DNA from: Propionivibrio sp.
Lineage (GTDB): Bacteria; Pseudomonadota; Gammaproteobacteria; Burkholderiales; Rhodocyclaceae
Direction of reading: 5' to 3'
DNA: 64,000 bases
Assembly: GCA_016705685.1 (NCBI GenBank)
Contig: JADJLB010000002.1
Span: forward strand, 310,001-374,000
Shown here: positions 1-10,194 of the stretch, one piece after another
Layout: every line of letters starts with the position of its first letter
Numbering within the stretch: position 1 is the stretch's first letter
The notes under the pieces: generated by a model
What the model was told of the DNA's origin: nothing
Database searches by the model: none
What the model saw: the letters and a program-made list of their open reading frames with translations, nothing else
Made by a program: the position numbers and the translations under genes

Positions 1-782
1 TGCTCGACGGTGTTCGACAGTTGATCGCGTTGACTGCGGATCAACTGCGCTACCTCGGCGACCGGCATTTCGGGGTAGGTTGTGACCAGATTCTGCTGGT
101 TGAAACGACGGAGCATCCCGAAGCCGATTTTCGCTATCGTATCTTCAATTCGGATGGCGGCGAAGTCGAGCAGTGCGGCAACGGCGCGCGCTGCTTCGTC
201 CGCTTTGTCCATGACCAGGGTCTGACCGAGAAGAGCGAGATTCGCGTCGAAACACTGAGCGGGATCATCCGCCCCCGTCTGGAAACCGATGGGAGTGTCA
301 CGGTTGACATGGGCGTACCCGTCTTCGCACCGGAGAAGATCCCCTTCCTCAGTGAGGCCGACGAACTCGTTCAGCCACTCATGATTGGTGGTGAGGAGAT
401 CGCCATTACCGCAGTTTCGATGGGTAATCCTCACGCGGTGCAGATTGTCGCCGACATCGACACGGCACCGGTCGCATCGCAAGGACCGCTGATCGAGTCG
501 CACCCGCGTTTCCCGCATCGGGCCAATGCCGGGTTCATGCAGATTGCCGGACGGCAGGCGATTCGCCTGCGGGTCTACGAGCGCGGCGCCGGGGAAACGC
601 TATCCTGCGGCACGGGTGCCTGCGCTGCCGTGGTTTCGGGAGTTGCGCGCGGCCTGCTCGATTCGCCGGTGCGGGTGACGATGCATGGCGGCGATCTCAA
701 AATTGCCTGGAACGGTGAAGGAACGACCGTGCTGATGAACGGCCCCGCAGTGACTGTTTTTTCCGGAGAAATCGAGATATGA
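1..782 (+). CDS. dapF: Diaminopimelate epimerase, 5' end cut by window
   Basis: Converts LL- to meso-diaminopimelate in the cytosol, for lysine and peptidoglycan synthesis. The reading frame is open to the left edge (codons read [13 protein letters not shown] before the first apparent start), so about 20 N-terminal residues are missing. Both catalytic cysteines are visible: one in the motif CGNGARC and the other in SCGTGAC, the classic two-base epimerase signature. The stop codon overlaps the ATG of the DUF484 gene (ATGA), so the two are probably translationally coupled, and xerC follows in the same direction. This dapF-DUF484-xerC order is common in proteobacteria. Confidence 0.97.
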   Translation, partial: LDGVRQLIALTADQLRYLGDRHFGVGCDQILLVETTEHPEADFRYRIFNSDGGEVEQCGNGARCFVRFVHDQGLTEKSEIRVETLSGIIRPRLETDGSVTVDMGVPVFAPEKIPFLSEADELVQPLMIGGEEIAITAVSMGNPHAVQIVADIDTAPVASQGPLIESHPRFPHRANAGFMQIAGRQAIRLRVYERGAGETLSCGTGACAAVVSGVARGLLDSPVRVTMHGGDLKIAWNGEGTTVLMNGPAVTVFSGEIEI

Positions 783-1432
783 AATCAGAAGAAATTGCCA
801 GATATTTGCAGGACAATCCCCAGTTTTTCGAGGAACACGCGGACCTGGTCTCGCGTATCGTCATCCCGCACCCGCATGGTGGGCGAACCATTTCGATCAC
901 CGAGCGGCAGATGCTCAGCTTGCGTGACAAGAACAAGCTGCTTGAAGGCAAGATGGACGAGTTGCTTCAGTTTGGCGAGGAAAACGATTCGATCAGCGAA
1001 AAGATGCATCGTCTGGCGGTAGCGATGATCGCCGCATCGACCTTCCAGGCGGTGCTGCATATCCTCAATTTTCATCTGCGCGACGACTTTGCCATTCCCC
1101 ATGTTGCTCTGCGCCTGTGGAATCGACCGGAAAATATCGATGAGTTGCCGGAATTTGCCAACGTGAGCGAAGAGTTGCAAGTGTTTGCCGAGACATTGGG
1201 GCAGCCCTACTGTGGTTCAACTGCGGGGTTCGAAACGTCATCATGGTTCGGCGACGCCGCCAGTCACTTGCGTTCTCAGGCCTTGATCGCCATGCGCAAT
1301 GGAGGCGGCACCATCGGCATGATTGCACTCGGTAGCGAAGAAGCGCAACGGTTCTATGTGGGCATGGGCACTTTGTACCTCGAACGGCTTGGCGAGATGG
1401 CTTCGGCGGCGCTGGCGCGGGTCTTGCGCTGA
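779..1432 (+). CDS. DUF484 family protein
   Basis: 217 residues of the DUF484 family, cytoplasmic and GAF-like in its C-terminal half. The start [24 protein letters not shown] is the usual N-terminal helix of the family, followed by the conserved segment [16 protein letters not shown] and a coiled region. It overlaps dapF by 4 bp and precedes xerC by 6 bp. Its precise function is not established; the constant linkage to dapF and xerC is the main clue. No odd features. Confidence 0.92.
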   Translation: MKSEEIARYLQDNPQFFEEHADLVSRIVIPHPHGGRTISITERQMLSLRDKNKLLEGKMDELLQFGEENDSISEKMHRLAVAMIAASTFQAVLHILNFHLRDDFAIPHVALRLWNRPENIDELPEFANVSEELQVFAETLGQPYCGSTAGFETSSWFGDAASHLRSQALIAMRNGGGTIGMIALGSEEAQRFYVGMGTLYLERLGEMASAALARVLR

Positions 1433-1438
1433 ACTTTC

Positions 1439-2341
1439 ATGGACTCTTGCCGCGAGTCAGTCAGCGCTTACCTCGACGAACTTGCCCAGCAAAGGCGGCA
1501 GTCTCCCCATACGGTGAGCAACTATCGGCGTGACCTGGGTGTTCTCGACCGTCTGATCGACGAGTTGAACGACAATTTCAAATACGGCACGATCCAGACG
1601 CATCACATTCGCCGCTTCATCGCCCAGCTGCACGCCCGCGGTTTGGGTGGACGTTCTCTGGCCCGCATGCTTTCGGCATGGCGAGGGTTTTATCGCTGGC
1701 TTGGGCAGCACGGTATGGCGACAGTCAACCCGGTCGAAGGCGTACGCGCGCCGAAAACCGCGAAGGCTTTACCGAAGGTTTTGTCACCCGACGAAGCCAA
1801 TCGTCTCCTGGATTTTTCGAGTGATGTGGCTACGGAGCTTCGCGATCAGGCGATGTTCGAGCTTTTCTACTCGTCAGGCCTGCGTCTTGCCGAACTCGCC
1901 GCGCTGGATCTGGCCAATCTGGAAGATATTCTGGCTGGCGAGGTTCGAGTTCTCGGCAAACGCAACAAGCTGCGCCTGGTCCCGGTCGGGAGCAAGGCAC
2001 GCGATGCGGTCAGGCTGTGGTCGCAGCGCCGTGGCGAAGTGGCGCTTCCCGGGCAATCCGCGCTGTTCGTTGGGCAGCGCGGCGGAAGGATCAGCCCCAG
2101 AGTCGTTGAAGAGCGCCTGAAGCGTCGCGCGCTGGCCAAAGGCCTGCTGACCGGCGTGCATCCGCACATGCTGCGTCATTCGTTTGCCTCGCACGTTTTG
2201 CAATCCTCCGGCGACCTGCGCGCAGTGCAGGAGATGCTCGGCCATGCCAGCATCGCCTCCACGCAGGTCTATACCCATCTTGACTTCCAGCACCTGTCCA
2301 AGGTTTATGATTCGGCACATCCTCGTGCCAAGCGGAAATAG
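1439..2341 (+). CDS. xerC: Tyrosine recombinase XerC
   Basis: Site-specific recombinase that with XerD resolves chromosome dimers at dif. It has 300 residues, normal for the family. The N-terminal SAM-like core-binding domain covers about residues 1-95 and the catalytic domain about 110-295. All active-site residues are in place: R149 (SSGLRLAEL), K174 (LGKRNKLR), H243 and R246 (HMLRHSFA), H269 (LGHAS) and nucleophile Y278 (TQVYTHL). It is the third gene of the dapF-DUF484-xerC unit. The gene ends 7 bp from the convergent msrA stop. Confidence 0.97.
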   Translation: MDSCRESVSAYLDELAQQRRQSPHTVSNYRRDLGVLDRLIDELNDNFKYGTIQTHHIRRFIAQLHARGLGGRSLARMLSAWRGFYRWLGQHGMATVNPVEGVRAPKTAKALPKVLSPDEANRLLDFSSDVATELRDQAMFELFYSSGLRLAELAALDLANLEDILAGEVRVLGKRNKLRLVPVGSKARDAVRLWSQRRGEVALPGQSALFVGQRGGRISPRVVEERLKRRALAKGLLTGVHPHMLRHSFASHVLQSSGDLRAVQEMLGHASIASTQVYTHLDFQHLSKVYDSAHPRAKRK

Positions 2342-2348
2342 CAACAGC

Positions 2349-2972
2349 TCACTTCTTCCCCCAAAGCGCTTCCAGTCGCGCATCCCGGCCGCAACCATGC
2401 CGGTAATAGTTGTATCGGATGGGGTTCTTCTTGTAATAGTCCTGGTGGTACTCCTCGGCCGGATAGAACTTGCTTGCGGCAATAATTTCAGTATGGATTT
2501 CCTTGAATTTTCCGCTCGCCAATAGCGCGTCGCGGCTGCCTTCGGCAATTTTCCGTTCGGACTCGTTCTGCCAGTAGATACCGCTGCGATACTGATTGCC
2601 GCTGTCGCAGAACTGCCTGTCCTTGGCCGTCGGGTCGACGTTATGCCAAAAGTATTCAATCAACTGGGTATAGCTCACCTTGGACGGATCGTAGGTGACG
2701 CGAACGGCCTCCGTGTGTCCGGTGCCACCGGCGCTGACCTGTTCGTAGGTCGGGTTAACCGTCTTGCCGGCGGTGTAACCTGACTCGGCACCCGTCACTC
2801 CAGGCAGTTTTTCAAAATCGGACTCGGTACACCAGAAACAACCACCGGCAAAAATGGCGGTTGCCAGGTTTGCCGCCTTGCCGCTCGGTGCATCTGCCGC
2901 GACGGCTACGGTGCCGAAGCTGAAGATCTCGAGTGCGATCAAAGCGGCCGCAATGGCCAACCGGCGGATCAT
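2349..2972 (-). CDS. msrA: Peptide-methionine (S)-S-oxide reductase MsrA, exported
   Basis: Reduces the S epimer of methionine sulfoxide in proteins. The start chosen is MIRRLAIAAALIALE at 2972, whose ATG overlaps the msrB stop (ATGA). The frame is open further upstream, but that stretch overlaps msrB and has no family similarity. Residues 1-28 form a Sec-type signal peptide ending near AVAADA, so the enzyme is predicted to be periplasmic. The catalytic motif GCFWCTE and the conserved GNQYRSGIY are present. It is the last gene of the DUF1223-msrB-msrA unit, which suggests repair of oxidised envelope proteins. Confidence 0.93.
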   Translation of the reverse strand: MIRRLAIAAALIALEIFSFGTVAVAADAPSGKAANLATAIFAGGCFWCTESDFEKLPGVTGAESGYTAGKTVNPTYEQVSAGGTGHTEAVRVTYDPSKVSYTQLIEYFWHNVDPTAKDRQFCDSGNQYRSGIYWQNESERKIAEGSRDALLASGKFKEIHTEIIAASKFYPAEEYHQDYYKKNPIRYNYYRHGCGRDARLEALWGKK

Positions 2973-3481
2973 GTCCGTAACTCCGGAAGCTTGTCGGTTC
3001 GCGGTACGAACTGCAGCGCGACCCCGTTGTTGCAGTAGCGTTTGCCCGTCGGCTTCGGGCCGTCGTTGAATACGTGCCCCTGATGGCCGCCGCAACGTGC
3101 GCAATGGTATTCGGTCCGCGGATAGATCAGTTTGAAATCGGTCCTGGTTTCCAAGGCATTCGGAAGAAACTGCCAGAAACTCGGCCAGCCGGTACCGCTT
3201 TCATATTTCATGCTGCTGTCAAAGAGGGGCAGAAAGCATGCGGCGCAGACAAAGGTGCCTTCGCGCTTTTCGTTGTTTAGTGCGCTTGTTCCTGAGCGTT
3301 CCGTATCTTCCTCAAAGAGAACGCGATAAGCGGCCTGGGGCAGCAGAGCCGCCCATTCAGCCTTTGTCTTGACCAGTTGCATGCTGTTGCCCTCCTTGGC
3401 GATGACCATTTTCATGGCTGGAATGGGGAGGAAAAGGGTGGATAAGCCACCGAGCCATTTGAGCGATTGACGACGGTCCAT
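2969..3481 (-). CDS. msrB: Peptide-methionine (R)-S-oxide reductase MsrB, likely exported
   Basis: Reduces the R epimer of methionine sulfoxide. The start at 3481 has a good ribosome site (GGAG four bases from the ATG on the minus strand). The N-terminus MDRRQSLKWLGG followed by a hydrophobic run resembles a twin-arginine signal, so it is probably periplasmic like MsrA. Zinc-site CxxC pairs are visible in FVCAACFLPL and HCARCGGH. The catalytic cysteine lies in RYCNNGVAL; most relatives have RYCxNSAAL, so the Ser to Gly change next to the conserved Asn is mildly unusual. It overlaps msrA by 4 bp and follows DUF1223 by 34 bp. Confidence 0.93.
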   Translation of the reverse strand: MDRRQSLKWLGGLSTLFLPIPAMKMVIAKEGNSMQLVKTKAEWAALLPQAAYRVLFEEDTERSGTSALNNEKREGTFVCAACFLPLFDSSMKYESGTGWPSFWQFLPNALETRTDFKLIYPRTEYHCARCGGHQGHVFNDGPKPTGKRYCNNGVALQFVPRTDKLPELRT

Positions 3482-3515
3482 GATGTTCTCCAAAATCTTG
3501 TTAGTCGATAGATAG

Positions 3516-4328
3516 TTAAACACAGGCAGGCATTGAAACCGCCTGCAACACTTCACCCCCTTGAGCATCCTGAACCAAAGCCGCAATACCCAGGTTCTCG
3601 CGTTTCCATGCCGCAGGCAGGGTAACGACCTGTTTCCATTCCGCCTGACCGGTCTTGACGTCTATCGTGACCGGTTTGGACCAATAACGCACCACATTGT
3701 CGTGCCTCAATTTCGCGCCACGGTTCTCGCCGGCGCTGACCTCGCTGGATAACTGCTTCTCGTACACGATAACGATCCCCTGCGCCATTCGCCCCGGTCG
3801 CGCTGTTTCATCCAGGTCGAACCGTGCTGACAGATCGACATCAGCGCTGCCCGATGACCGCATCTGTACGGAAATTCTGGCACGGGCCGGCTGGCGGTTA
3901 ATCGTCTGGATGCGGTTCTCGAAGCTGTCCGGACTGCGCCATCCCCGAATTTCCTTCATTCCGACAAAAACTTCCGGTGTGTAGATGGTTGCGGTTGAGC
4001 CCAACTGACTCAGCCAGCGCTGACGTTCGGAAAAACGGGCTTGAGCGTAAGGGTCTTGCCAGCCGATATAGTCCCAGTAATCCACATGCAATGAAAGCGG
4101 TACCAGGCGGTCTGCGGCGTATCGCTGCGTCAGTTCGCCGAGCCAGCGGTCTGCGGGGGGGCAGCTGCTGCATCCTTCGGAAGTGTACAGCTCGACCAGC
4201 GCCACGGTATGCGCCGGGCTGCTTATGCTGCAGCTGGCGGCTTGAGCGGCCAGCACGGGCAGGACGAGGCTAAGCGCGACCGTTGCGCGAGAAAGCTTAT
4301 TCATTCGAGACACGGGGTTCTCCTGCAT
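3516..4328 (-). CDS. DUF1223 thioredoxin-fold protein, exported
   Basis: About 270 residues. The start MQENPVSRMNKL at 4328 is preceded by AAGGAA at a good distance; the alternative MNKLSRATV at 4304 has no such site. A signal peptide (SLVLPVLAAQA) precedes the mature domain. The conserved DUF1223 motif ELYTSEGCSSCPPADRW carries a CxxC-like redox pair and is followed by HVDYWDYIGWQDPY. It is the first gene of a three-gene minus-strand unit with msrB and msrA. A role as thiol partner of the periplasmic Msr pair is inference from linkage; the family itself is poorly characterised. Confidence 0.88.
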   Translation of the reverse strand: MQENPVSRMNKLSRATVALSLVLPVLAAQAASCSISSPAHTVALVELYTSEGCSSCPPADRWLGELTQRYAADRLVPLSLHVDYWDYIGWQDPYAQARFSERQRWLSQLGSTATIYTPEVFVGMKEIRGWRSPDSFENRIQTINRQPARARISVQMRSSGSADVDLSARFDLDETARPGRMAQGIVIVYEKQLSSEVSAGENRGAKLRHDNVVRYWSKPVTIDVKTGQAEWKQVVTLPAAWKRENLGIAALVQDAQGGEVLQAVSMPACV

Positions 4329-4598
4329 GAGGGTGTATTCCTTGGTCGTTTGAAGCGCCAAAAACTTACATTGAACAGCGGGACTGTGCATCAGAGGTGT
4401 TGCACCCGTTTTATCCATCATCACACCGTTCTTGGTCGGTACTGGCCTGGCGACCGTCGGCAAGGCAAACGTTCAACGGCAAGGCTGATGTGCCTGATTC
4501 ATGACCGCAGTCCGGGGATGCCGAACTGAAATTGCAGTGTGCAGGGTGATGTGTTAAAACCCATATTTGCTTTAGGTCTCGGAACGAACTGGTCGCTC

Positions 4599-5837
4599 AT
4601 GGTTTTCTCATTCTTCAGTAAGAAAACGCCGGAAAAGAAAATGGTTGCCAAGCCGGCTGCCGTTCCGCGTGGCAGAGACGTGCGTGAAGATGCGTTGCCG
4701 TCCGTTGATATGCAACCCGAGCCTTCCGACGAACCATTGCAGGCCGATTTGGTTTCTACCCCCGGCGGCGCCGCCGACGATTCGTCTTCACTTGATTTTA
4801 GCGGGTTCGAATTCAGTCAGAGTGCTCCGGATTTCCAGATCGAGCAAGATCTCGATCCGGTGGACGCCGAAGCTGAAGAAGCGGCGATTCTTTACGCCAA
4901 CGGTCAGGACGAAGCGGTGCGCGCTGTCCTGGAGAATGCGGTGCGCATTCATCATTTTGGACCGGGGGAACGTTTGTGGATGATGCTGTTTGACCTGTAC
5001 AGATTAACCGGCCAGAAGGCGGCTTTCGATGCGCTGGGAATAGATTATGCGCGCTCGTTTGAAAAGTCGCCTCCGGTTTGGCGCGACAAGTCTCCACGCC
5101 CGGCGAAGGCGAGTGAAGTGGTAGCGGGAAGCCTGCTGTTCAAGGGCGATCTGATTGCCGAGAACAACGCGGCGTTTGAAGCCGTCCGGCAGGCGCTGGT
5201 GAAGAATGCCAGGCTGCGCCTCGATATGTCCAAGGTGAATCAGATCGATGCGGTGGGTTGTGGCCGCCTGTTGAGCGTGTTGCAACAGGCGAGAAAATCC
5301 GGGCGTGAATTGGAATTGCTGGCCCGTGATACCCTGAGCGGTCTGGTTGAACAGCGGGTCGTCACCGGGAGCGCGGAAAACAGCGAATGCTGGTTGCTGC
5401 TTCTCGAACTTTGCCAGTTGCAGGGCCAACACGAGGCCTTTGAAGAATTGGCGATCAATTATGCCGTGACTTTTGAAGTTTCGCCGCCTTCATGGGAATC
5501 CGGCCGGGTGGCCGCTCCCGAACCGGTCGCGAGGGTCGCAACCCAGGCTTCCAGTGATGAAGAGGCCGCTGACGCCTATCGCGTGCAAGGGGATATCAAA
5601 GCCTCGCGTTTTGGCGACCTGAACGCACATGCCGATTTGCATGATCCTGTCGTTCTCGATTGCGCGGCGCTGGTACGTATGGATTTCATCAGTGCCGGCG
5701 CACTGCTCAATGTGTTGTCGACAATCCGGAAGCAAGGAAAACAGATCGTGTTTCGACACCCCAATCATCTGGTCGCCGAACTGTTCGGCGTTGTTGGCCT
5801 GCGTGCGGTAGCGGCCATCATTTTTGCAAAACACTAG
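4599..5837 (+). CDS. Tandem helical-repeat/STAS domain protein
   Basis: 412 residues from the ATG at 4599 ([14 protein letters not shown]); a GTG 60 bp upstream in frame is possible but less likely. After an acidic, low-complexity N-terminus (1-90) the protein has an internal duplication. A helical unit at about 124-161 ([14 protein letters not shown]...[12 protein letters not shown]) is echoed at 263-299 ([14 protein letters not shown]...[12 protein letters not shown]). Each copy is followed by a STAS-like segment (about 173-258 and 325-412). STAS domains bind nucleotides or anti-sigma partners; no kinase or transporter domain is present. No signal peptide. It sits 8 bp upstream of hslV. Function unknown. 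Confidence 0.85.
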   Translation: MVFSFFSKKTPEKKMVAKPAAVPRGRDVREDALPSVDMQPEPSDEPLQADLVSTPGGAADDSSSLDFSGFEFSQSAPDFQIEQDLDPVDAEAEEAAILYANGQDEAVRAVLENAVRIHHFGPGERLWMMLFDLYRLTGQKAAFDALGIDYARSFEKSPPVWRDKSPRPAKASEVVAGSLLFKGDLIAENNAAFEAVRQALVKNARLRLDMSKVNQIDAVGCGRLLSVLQQARKSGRELELLARDTLSGLVEQRVVTGSAENSECWLLLLELCQLQGQHEAFEELAINYAVTFEVSPPSWESGRVAAPEPVARVATQASSDEEAADAYRVQGDIKASRFGDLNAHADLHDPVVLDCAALVRMDFISAGALLNVLSTIRKQGKQIVFRHPNHLVAELFGVVGLRAVAAIIFAKH

Positions 5838-5845
5838 GATCGCAC

Positions 5846-6382
5846 ATGGAGCAATACCACGGCACCACGATTCTGTCGGTGCGACGCGGCGACCGGGTGG
5901 CCATGGGCGGTGACGGCCAGGTGACTCTCGGTAATATCGTCATCAAGGCCAGCGCACGAAAAGTCAGGCGTATACATAAAGGTGAAATACTGGCCGGATT
6001 TGCCGGCGGGACGGCGGATGCATTCACGCTCTTCGAGCGCTTCGAGGCCAAGCTCGACAAGCATCAGGGCAATTTGTTGCGCGCTGCCGTGGAGCTGGCC
6101 AAGGACTGGCGCAGCGACCGCGCGTTGCGGCGGCTTGAGGCAATGCTTGCTGTAGCCGATCGGGAAAATTCACTGGTCATCACCGGAAACGGCGATGTCC
6201 TGGAGCCGGAGTACGGGATTGTGGCCATCGGCTCCGGTGGTGCTTTCGCCCAGTCTGCGGCGCGCGCACTCATCGAAAATACAGCGCTTGAACCGGCCGA
6301 AGTGATCCGCAAGTCGCTTGAAATCGCCGGAGACCTGTGCATCTATACCAATCACAGCGTCACCATTGAGACGCTGGATTGA
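5846..6382 (+). CDS. hslV: ATP-dependent protease subunit HslV
   Basis: Proteolytic subunit of the HslUV (ClpYQ) protease, a dodecameric cytoplasmic threonine peptidase. The start [15 protein letters not shown] at 5846 gives 178 residues; the propeptide MEQYHG precedes the catalytic N-terminal threonine T7. The conserved GDGQVTLGN and the proteasome-like [14 protein letters not shown] are visible. The frame is open upstream, but that part overlaps the STAS gene. hslU follows after 156 bp, a wider gap than is usual for this pair. Confidence 0.97.
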   Translation: MEQYHGTTILSVRRGDRVAMGGDGQVTLGNIVIKASARKVRRIHKGEILAGFAGGTADAFTLFERFEAKLDKHQGNLLRAAVELAKDWRSDRALRRLEAMLAVADRENSLVITGNGDVLEPEYGIVAIGSGGAFAQSAARALIENTALEPAEVIRKSLEIAGDLCIYTNHSVTIETLD

Positions 6383-6538
6383 GTTAGCCGACGTCCCCGC
6401 ATTTTTCGGATGGCCTACCAGAGATCGAAGTAATTGGCATGCCCTGATCGTCGCCGCACATTCGCGCACGATAACGCCGATGTAGCGTCGACGGGGGCAT
6501 GAAGGATTTCAAATCATACTTACTAGCGCAGGATTCCC

Positions 6539-7870
6539 ATGTCGCAAATGACCCCGCAGGAGATTGTTCACGAACTCGATAAGCATATCGTTGGACAGGG
6601 AAAGGCCAAAAAGGCCGTTGCCATTGCTCTGCGCAACCGATGGCGCAGGGCGCAGGTTGAAGAACCGTTGCGCCAGGAGATTACCCCCAAAAACATTCTG
6701 ATGATCGGACCGACGGGGGTGGGCAAGACGGAGATCGCCCGACGTCTGGCTCGGCTGGCCAATGCGCCATTCATAAAGATCGAGGCTACCAAGTTTACCG
6801 AGGTCGGTTATGTCGGGCGCGATGTCGAAACGATTATTCGCGACCTGGCCGAGATTGCCATCAAGAACGGCCGGGATCACGCGATGAAGGGCGTTCGCGA
6901 ACGCGCGGCCGATGCCGCCGAAGAGCGCATTCTCGATGCCTTGCTGCCTCCGGCGCGTGGCAATTTTTTCAACGACACTCAGGCGGCGGAGGAGAATGCG
7001 ACGCGCCAGAAATTCCGCAAGAAGCTCCGCGAAGGCACGCTGGATGACAAGGAAATAGAAATTGAAGTGGCCGGGCCAGCGATGCAGGCCGAGATCTTCG
7101 CTCCGCCTGGTATGGAAGAACTGACGTCACAAATTCAGGGCATGTTCCAGAACATGGGTGGCGCGCGCAAGAAATCGAGAAAGCTGAAAATATCCGAAGC
7201 GCGTAAATTCTTGATCGATGAGGAAGCGGGAAAACTGGTCAACGATGATGAGGTCAAACTGAACGCGGTTCGCGACGTCGAGCAGAACGGCATCGTATTT
7301 CTTGATGAGATCGACAAGATTACTTCGCGCAGCGAGGCTCACGGTGCCGATGTCTCGCGTCAGGGAGTGCAGCGCGACCTGTTGCCGCTGGTCGAGGGGA
7401 CGACGGTATCTACAAAGTACGGCATGATCCGTACCGATCACATACTCTTCATCGCCAGCGGCGCTTTTCATCTGGCCAAGCCCTCGGATCTGATCCCCGA
7501 GTTGCAGGGCCGCTTTCCGATCCGGGTTGAACTGGATTCACTGCTCGTTGCCGATTTCGAGCAGATCCTGACCCAGACCGATGCCTGCCTGACCATGCAG
7601 TACCAGGCGCTGCTCGCCACCGAAGGAATGACGCTTGAATTCCAGCCGGATGGCATCCGGCGCTTGGCCGAAGTCGCCTGGTCGGTCAATGAGCGAACGG
7701 AGAATATCGGTGCACGCCGCCTCTATACCGTCATGGAACGTCTCCTGGAAGAGGTGTCGTTCAGTGGCGGGAGCGGGGTCGCTGAAACGATCCGGATCGA
7801 CGCGGCCTACGTCGATGGGCGGTTGAGCGAACTGGCCAGTAACGAAGATCTCTCGCGCTACGTGCTTTAA
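6539..7870 (+). CDS. hslU: HslUV protease ATPase subunit HslU
   Basis: AAA+ unfoldase that feeds substrates to HslV. It has 443 residues, the family length. Walker A GPTGVGKT is at residues 57-64 and Walker B near residue 255 ([10 protein letters not shown]). The pore-loop region [11 protein letters not shown] and the sensor segment [16 protein letters not shown] are also present. The I-domain lies between about 110 and 245. It is convergent with hemF, whose stop codon overlaps by 4 bp. Confidence 0.98.
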   Translation: MSQMTPQEIVHELDKHIVGQGKAKKAVAIALRNRWRRAQVEEPLRQEITPKNILMIGPTGVGKTEIARRLARLANAPFIKIEATKFTEVGYVGRDVETIIRDLAEIAIKNGRDHAMKGVRERAADAAEERILDALLPPARGNFFNDTQAAEENATRQKFRKKLREGTLDDKEIEIEVAGPAMQAEIFAPPGMEELTSQIQGMFQNMGGARKKSRKLKISEARKFLIDEEAGKLVNDDEVKLNAVRDVEQNGIVFLDEIDKITSRSEAHGADVSRQGVQRDLLPLVEGTTVSTKYGMIRTDHILFIASGAFHLAKPSDLIPELQGRFPIRVELDSLLVADFEQILTQTDACLTMQYQALLATEGMTLEFQPDGIRRLAEVAWSVNERTENIGARRLYTVMERLLEEVSFSGGSGVAETIRIDAAYVDGRLSELASNEDLSRYVL

Positions 7871-8832
7871 CTGCTAGCCCAGTCCCGCGGCCGAAGCGCC
7901 TCGTAGAGCTCTGCCTCCGGCGTTCCCGCATCGGGCTTCCAGTCGTAACGCCATTTGACGACCGGTGGCAGCGACATCAGGATCGACTCGGTGCGGCCGC
8001 CCGACTGCAGGCCGAACAGGGTGCCGCGATCCCAGACGAGGTTGAACTCGACGTAACGGCCGCGCCGGTAGGCCTGAAAATCGCGCTCGCGATCGCCAAA
8101 GGGGGTATTCCGGCGCTTCTCGATGATCGGCAGATAGGCTTCGGTAAATGCGTCGCCAACCGCGCGCGTCAGCGCGAAACAGCGCTCGTCGCCACCTTCG
8201 TTCAGGTCGTCGAAAAAGATGCCGCCCACACCGCGCGGCTCATTGCGATGCTTCAGAAAGAAATACTCATCGCACCATTTCTTGTAGCGCGCATGAACGT
8301 CGTCGCCGAAGGGCGCCAGCGCCGTCCGGCAGGTGGCGTGAAAGTGGCGAATATCCGCTTCGAAGGGATAGTAGGGTGTCAAATCCATACCGCCGCCAAA
8401 CCACCAGAGGGTAGCGTCCTTGGCAAATGCCGCCGTATCGCTGCGATTGGCGAGAACATCGTTGCCGGGATGCGCCAGCAGGCAGCGCACATTCATATGC
8501 GCTGTCGGACAGTAGGGGTTTTCCGGATGAAGGACCAGTGAAACGCCCATGGCTTCAAAGGGACGACCAGCCAGCTCGGGTCGTTTGGCGGTGGCCGAGG
8601 CCGGCAGGGCCGCTCCGCTCACGTGCGAGAAAGATACGCCGCCGCGTTCGAACACCCGGCCGCCTTCAATGATGCAGGTCAGCCCGTTGCCATCGAGCGG
8701 CTGACCGGCTTCCTTGTGCCACGGGTCGGCCCGGAAACGCGCCCCACACCCGCCTTCCAGCGCTTCGACGGCAGCGACGATACGCGACTGCAGGCCGGAA
8801 AAGTAGGCCCTGAGCGTGCCGGTCTCGATCAT
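7867..8832 (-). CDS. hemF: Oxygen-dependent coproporphyrinogen-III oxidase
   Basis: Converts coproporphyrinogen III to protoporphyrinogen IX with O2 in haem synthesis. 321 residues, slightly longer than the E. coli enzyme. Conserved stretches include [55 protein letters not shown] and [15 protein letters not shown]. Its start overlaps the purD stop by 4 bp (ATGA), so the two unrelated pathways appear coupled. Use of the aerobic enzyme fits the cbb3 oxidase elsewhere in the window. Confidence 0.97.
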   Translation of the reverse strand: MIETGTLRAYFSGLQSRIVAAVEALEGGCGARFRADPWHKEAGQPLDGNGLTCIIEGGRVFERGGVSFSHVSGAALPASATAKRPELAGRPFEAMGVSLVLHPENPYCPTAHMNVRCLLAHPGNDVLANRSDTAAFAKDATLWWFGGGMDLTPYYPFEADIRHFHATCRTALAPFGDDVHARYKKWCDEYFFLKHRNEPRGVGGIFFDDLNEGGDERCFALTRAVGDAFTEAYLPIIEKRRNTPFGDRERDFQAYRRGRYVEFNLVWDRGTLFGLQSGGRTESILMSLPPVVKWRYDWKPDAGTPEAELYEALRPRDWASS

Positions 8833-10106
8833 CGCGACGTGGCGCGATGCCCGATGTCATGCCGGTATTGCATGCCATCGAAATGGATGCCGACGAGCGC
8901 ATCGTAGGCGTGCTTCTGTGCCTGTTTGACGTTGTCGCCCAAGGCGGTGACGCACAGCACGCGGCCGCCCGATGTCAGAATCTTTCCGTCCAGCGTCTGC
9001 GTTCCGGCGTGGAATACATGGACGTCCTCGTTCTCGTCTGGCAAACCGCTGACGACATCGCCCAGGCGTGGTGTGTTCGGGTAATTGGCTGCCGCCAATA
9101 CGACGCCCAGGGCAACCCGGCGATCCCATTCGGCATCGATCTGATCGAGCTTGCCGGCCACGGCGTGTTCGAGCAGCGTGAGCAGGTTGGACTTGAGGCG
9201 CATCAGGATCGGCTGCGTTTCCGGGTCGCCCATGCGACAGTTGAACTCCACCGTCTTGACCGATCCGTCCTTGCCGATCATCAATCCGGCATAAAGAAAT
9301 CCGGTATAGGGCAGGCCATCGGCGGCCATCCCGCGCACCGTCGGCAAGATGATCTCGCGCATGGTTTTGGCGTGGATCGCCGGGGTGACGACCGGGGCCG
9401 GTGAGTAGGCTCCCATGCCTCCGGTGTTGGGGCCGGTATCGCCGTCGCCGATGCGCTTGTGATCCTGGCTCGATGCAAGCGGCAAGACGTTTTTGCCATC
9501 GACCATAACGATGAAGCTGGCTTCTTCGCCCTCCAGGAATTCCTCGATGACAACGCGCCGGGCGCCTTGATTCCCCGCTCCTGCTTTGTTCCCGGATAGC
9601 ATATCGTCGATGGCGTTGTGTGCTTCATCCAGCGTCATGGCGACAACGACGCCTTTGCCGGCCGCCAGCCCGTCGGCTTTGACGACGATAGGCGCCCCCT
9701 GCTTGTCGACAAAGGCATGCGCGGCGGCGCTATCGGTGAAGCTGGCAAAATCCGCTGTGGGGATGTGATGACGGACCATGAAACGCTTGGCAAAATCCTT
9801 CGAGCTTTCAAGCTGGGCCGCTTCACGCGTCGGTCCGAATATCTTCAGCCCGCGAGCACGGAAGATGTTGACGACGCCGGCCGCCAGCGGGGCCTCAGGA
9901 CCGACGACGGTCAGATGAATGCCTTCCTTTTCCGCGAAATCGGCCAGTGCCTCCGGTTCGGTGATATGGATGTTCATGACTTCGGCTTCACGTGCCGTGC
10001 CGGCGTTGCCCGGCGCGACGAAAATACGTTGAATGCCGGAGAGTTTGGACAGGTGCCAAGCCAGCGCATGCTCGCGCCCGCCGGAGCCTATGACGAGTAA
10101 CTTCAT
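8829..10106 (-). CDS. purD: Phosphoribosylamine-glycine ligase
   Basis: Second step of de novo purine synthesis, ATP-dependent formation of GAR. 425 residues beginning [17 protein letters not shown], the standard N-terminus, with an AAGG ribosome site upstream. ATP-grasp features include [26 protein letters not shown] and [12 protein letters not shown]. It is 88 bp downstream of purH on the same strand, forming the common purH-purD pair, and overlaps hemF by 4 bp. Confidence 0.98.
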   Translation of the reverse strand: MKLLVIGSGGREHALAWHLSKLSGIQRIFVAPGNAGTAREAEVMNIHITEPEALADFAEKEGIHLTVVGPEAPLAAGVVNIFRARGLKIFGPTREAAQLESSKDFAKRFMVRHHIPTADFASFTDSAAAHAFVDKQGAPIVVKADGLAAGKGVVVAMTLDEAHNAIDDMLSGNKAGAGNQGARRVVIEEFLEGEEASFIVMVDGKNVLPLASSQDHKRIGDGDTGPNTGGMGAYSPAPVVTPAIHAKTMREIILPTVRGMAADGLPYTGFLYAGLMIGKDGSVKTVEFNCRMGDPETQPILMRLKSNLLTLLEHAVAGKLDQIDAEWDRRVALGVVLAAANYPNTPRLGDVVSGLPDENEDVHVFHAGTQTLDGKILTSGGRVLCVTALGDNVKQAQKHAYDALVGIHFDGMQYRHDIGHRATSR

Positions 10107-10194
10107 AAAAACCTTTTAGCTTAAAATCACCAAGACAGAGATAAGCCAAGAATTTTGGCAGCGGGTATTCCTGGCGCCCTGGGAGTGAGACAAA

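Noticed and set aside
8847-9404. 185-codon + strand frame opposite purD
   Set aside because: Antisense shadow of a clear purD reading frame, as are the similar long frames opposite purH, pepP, mmdA and ccoN.
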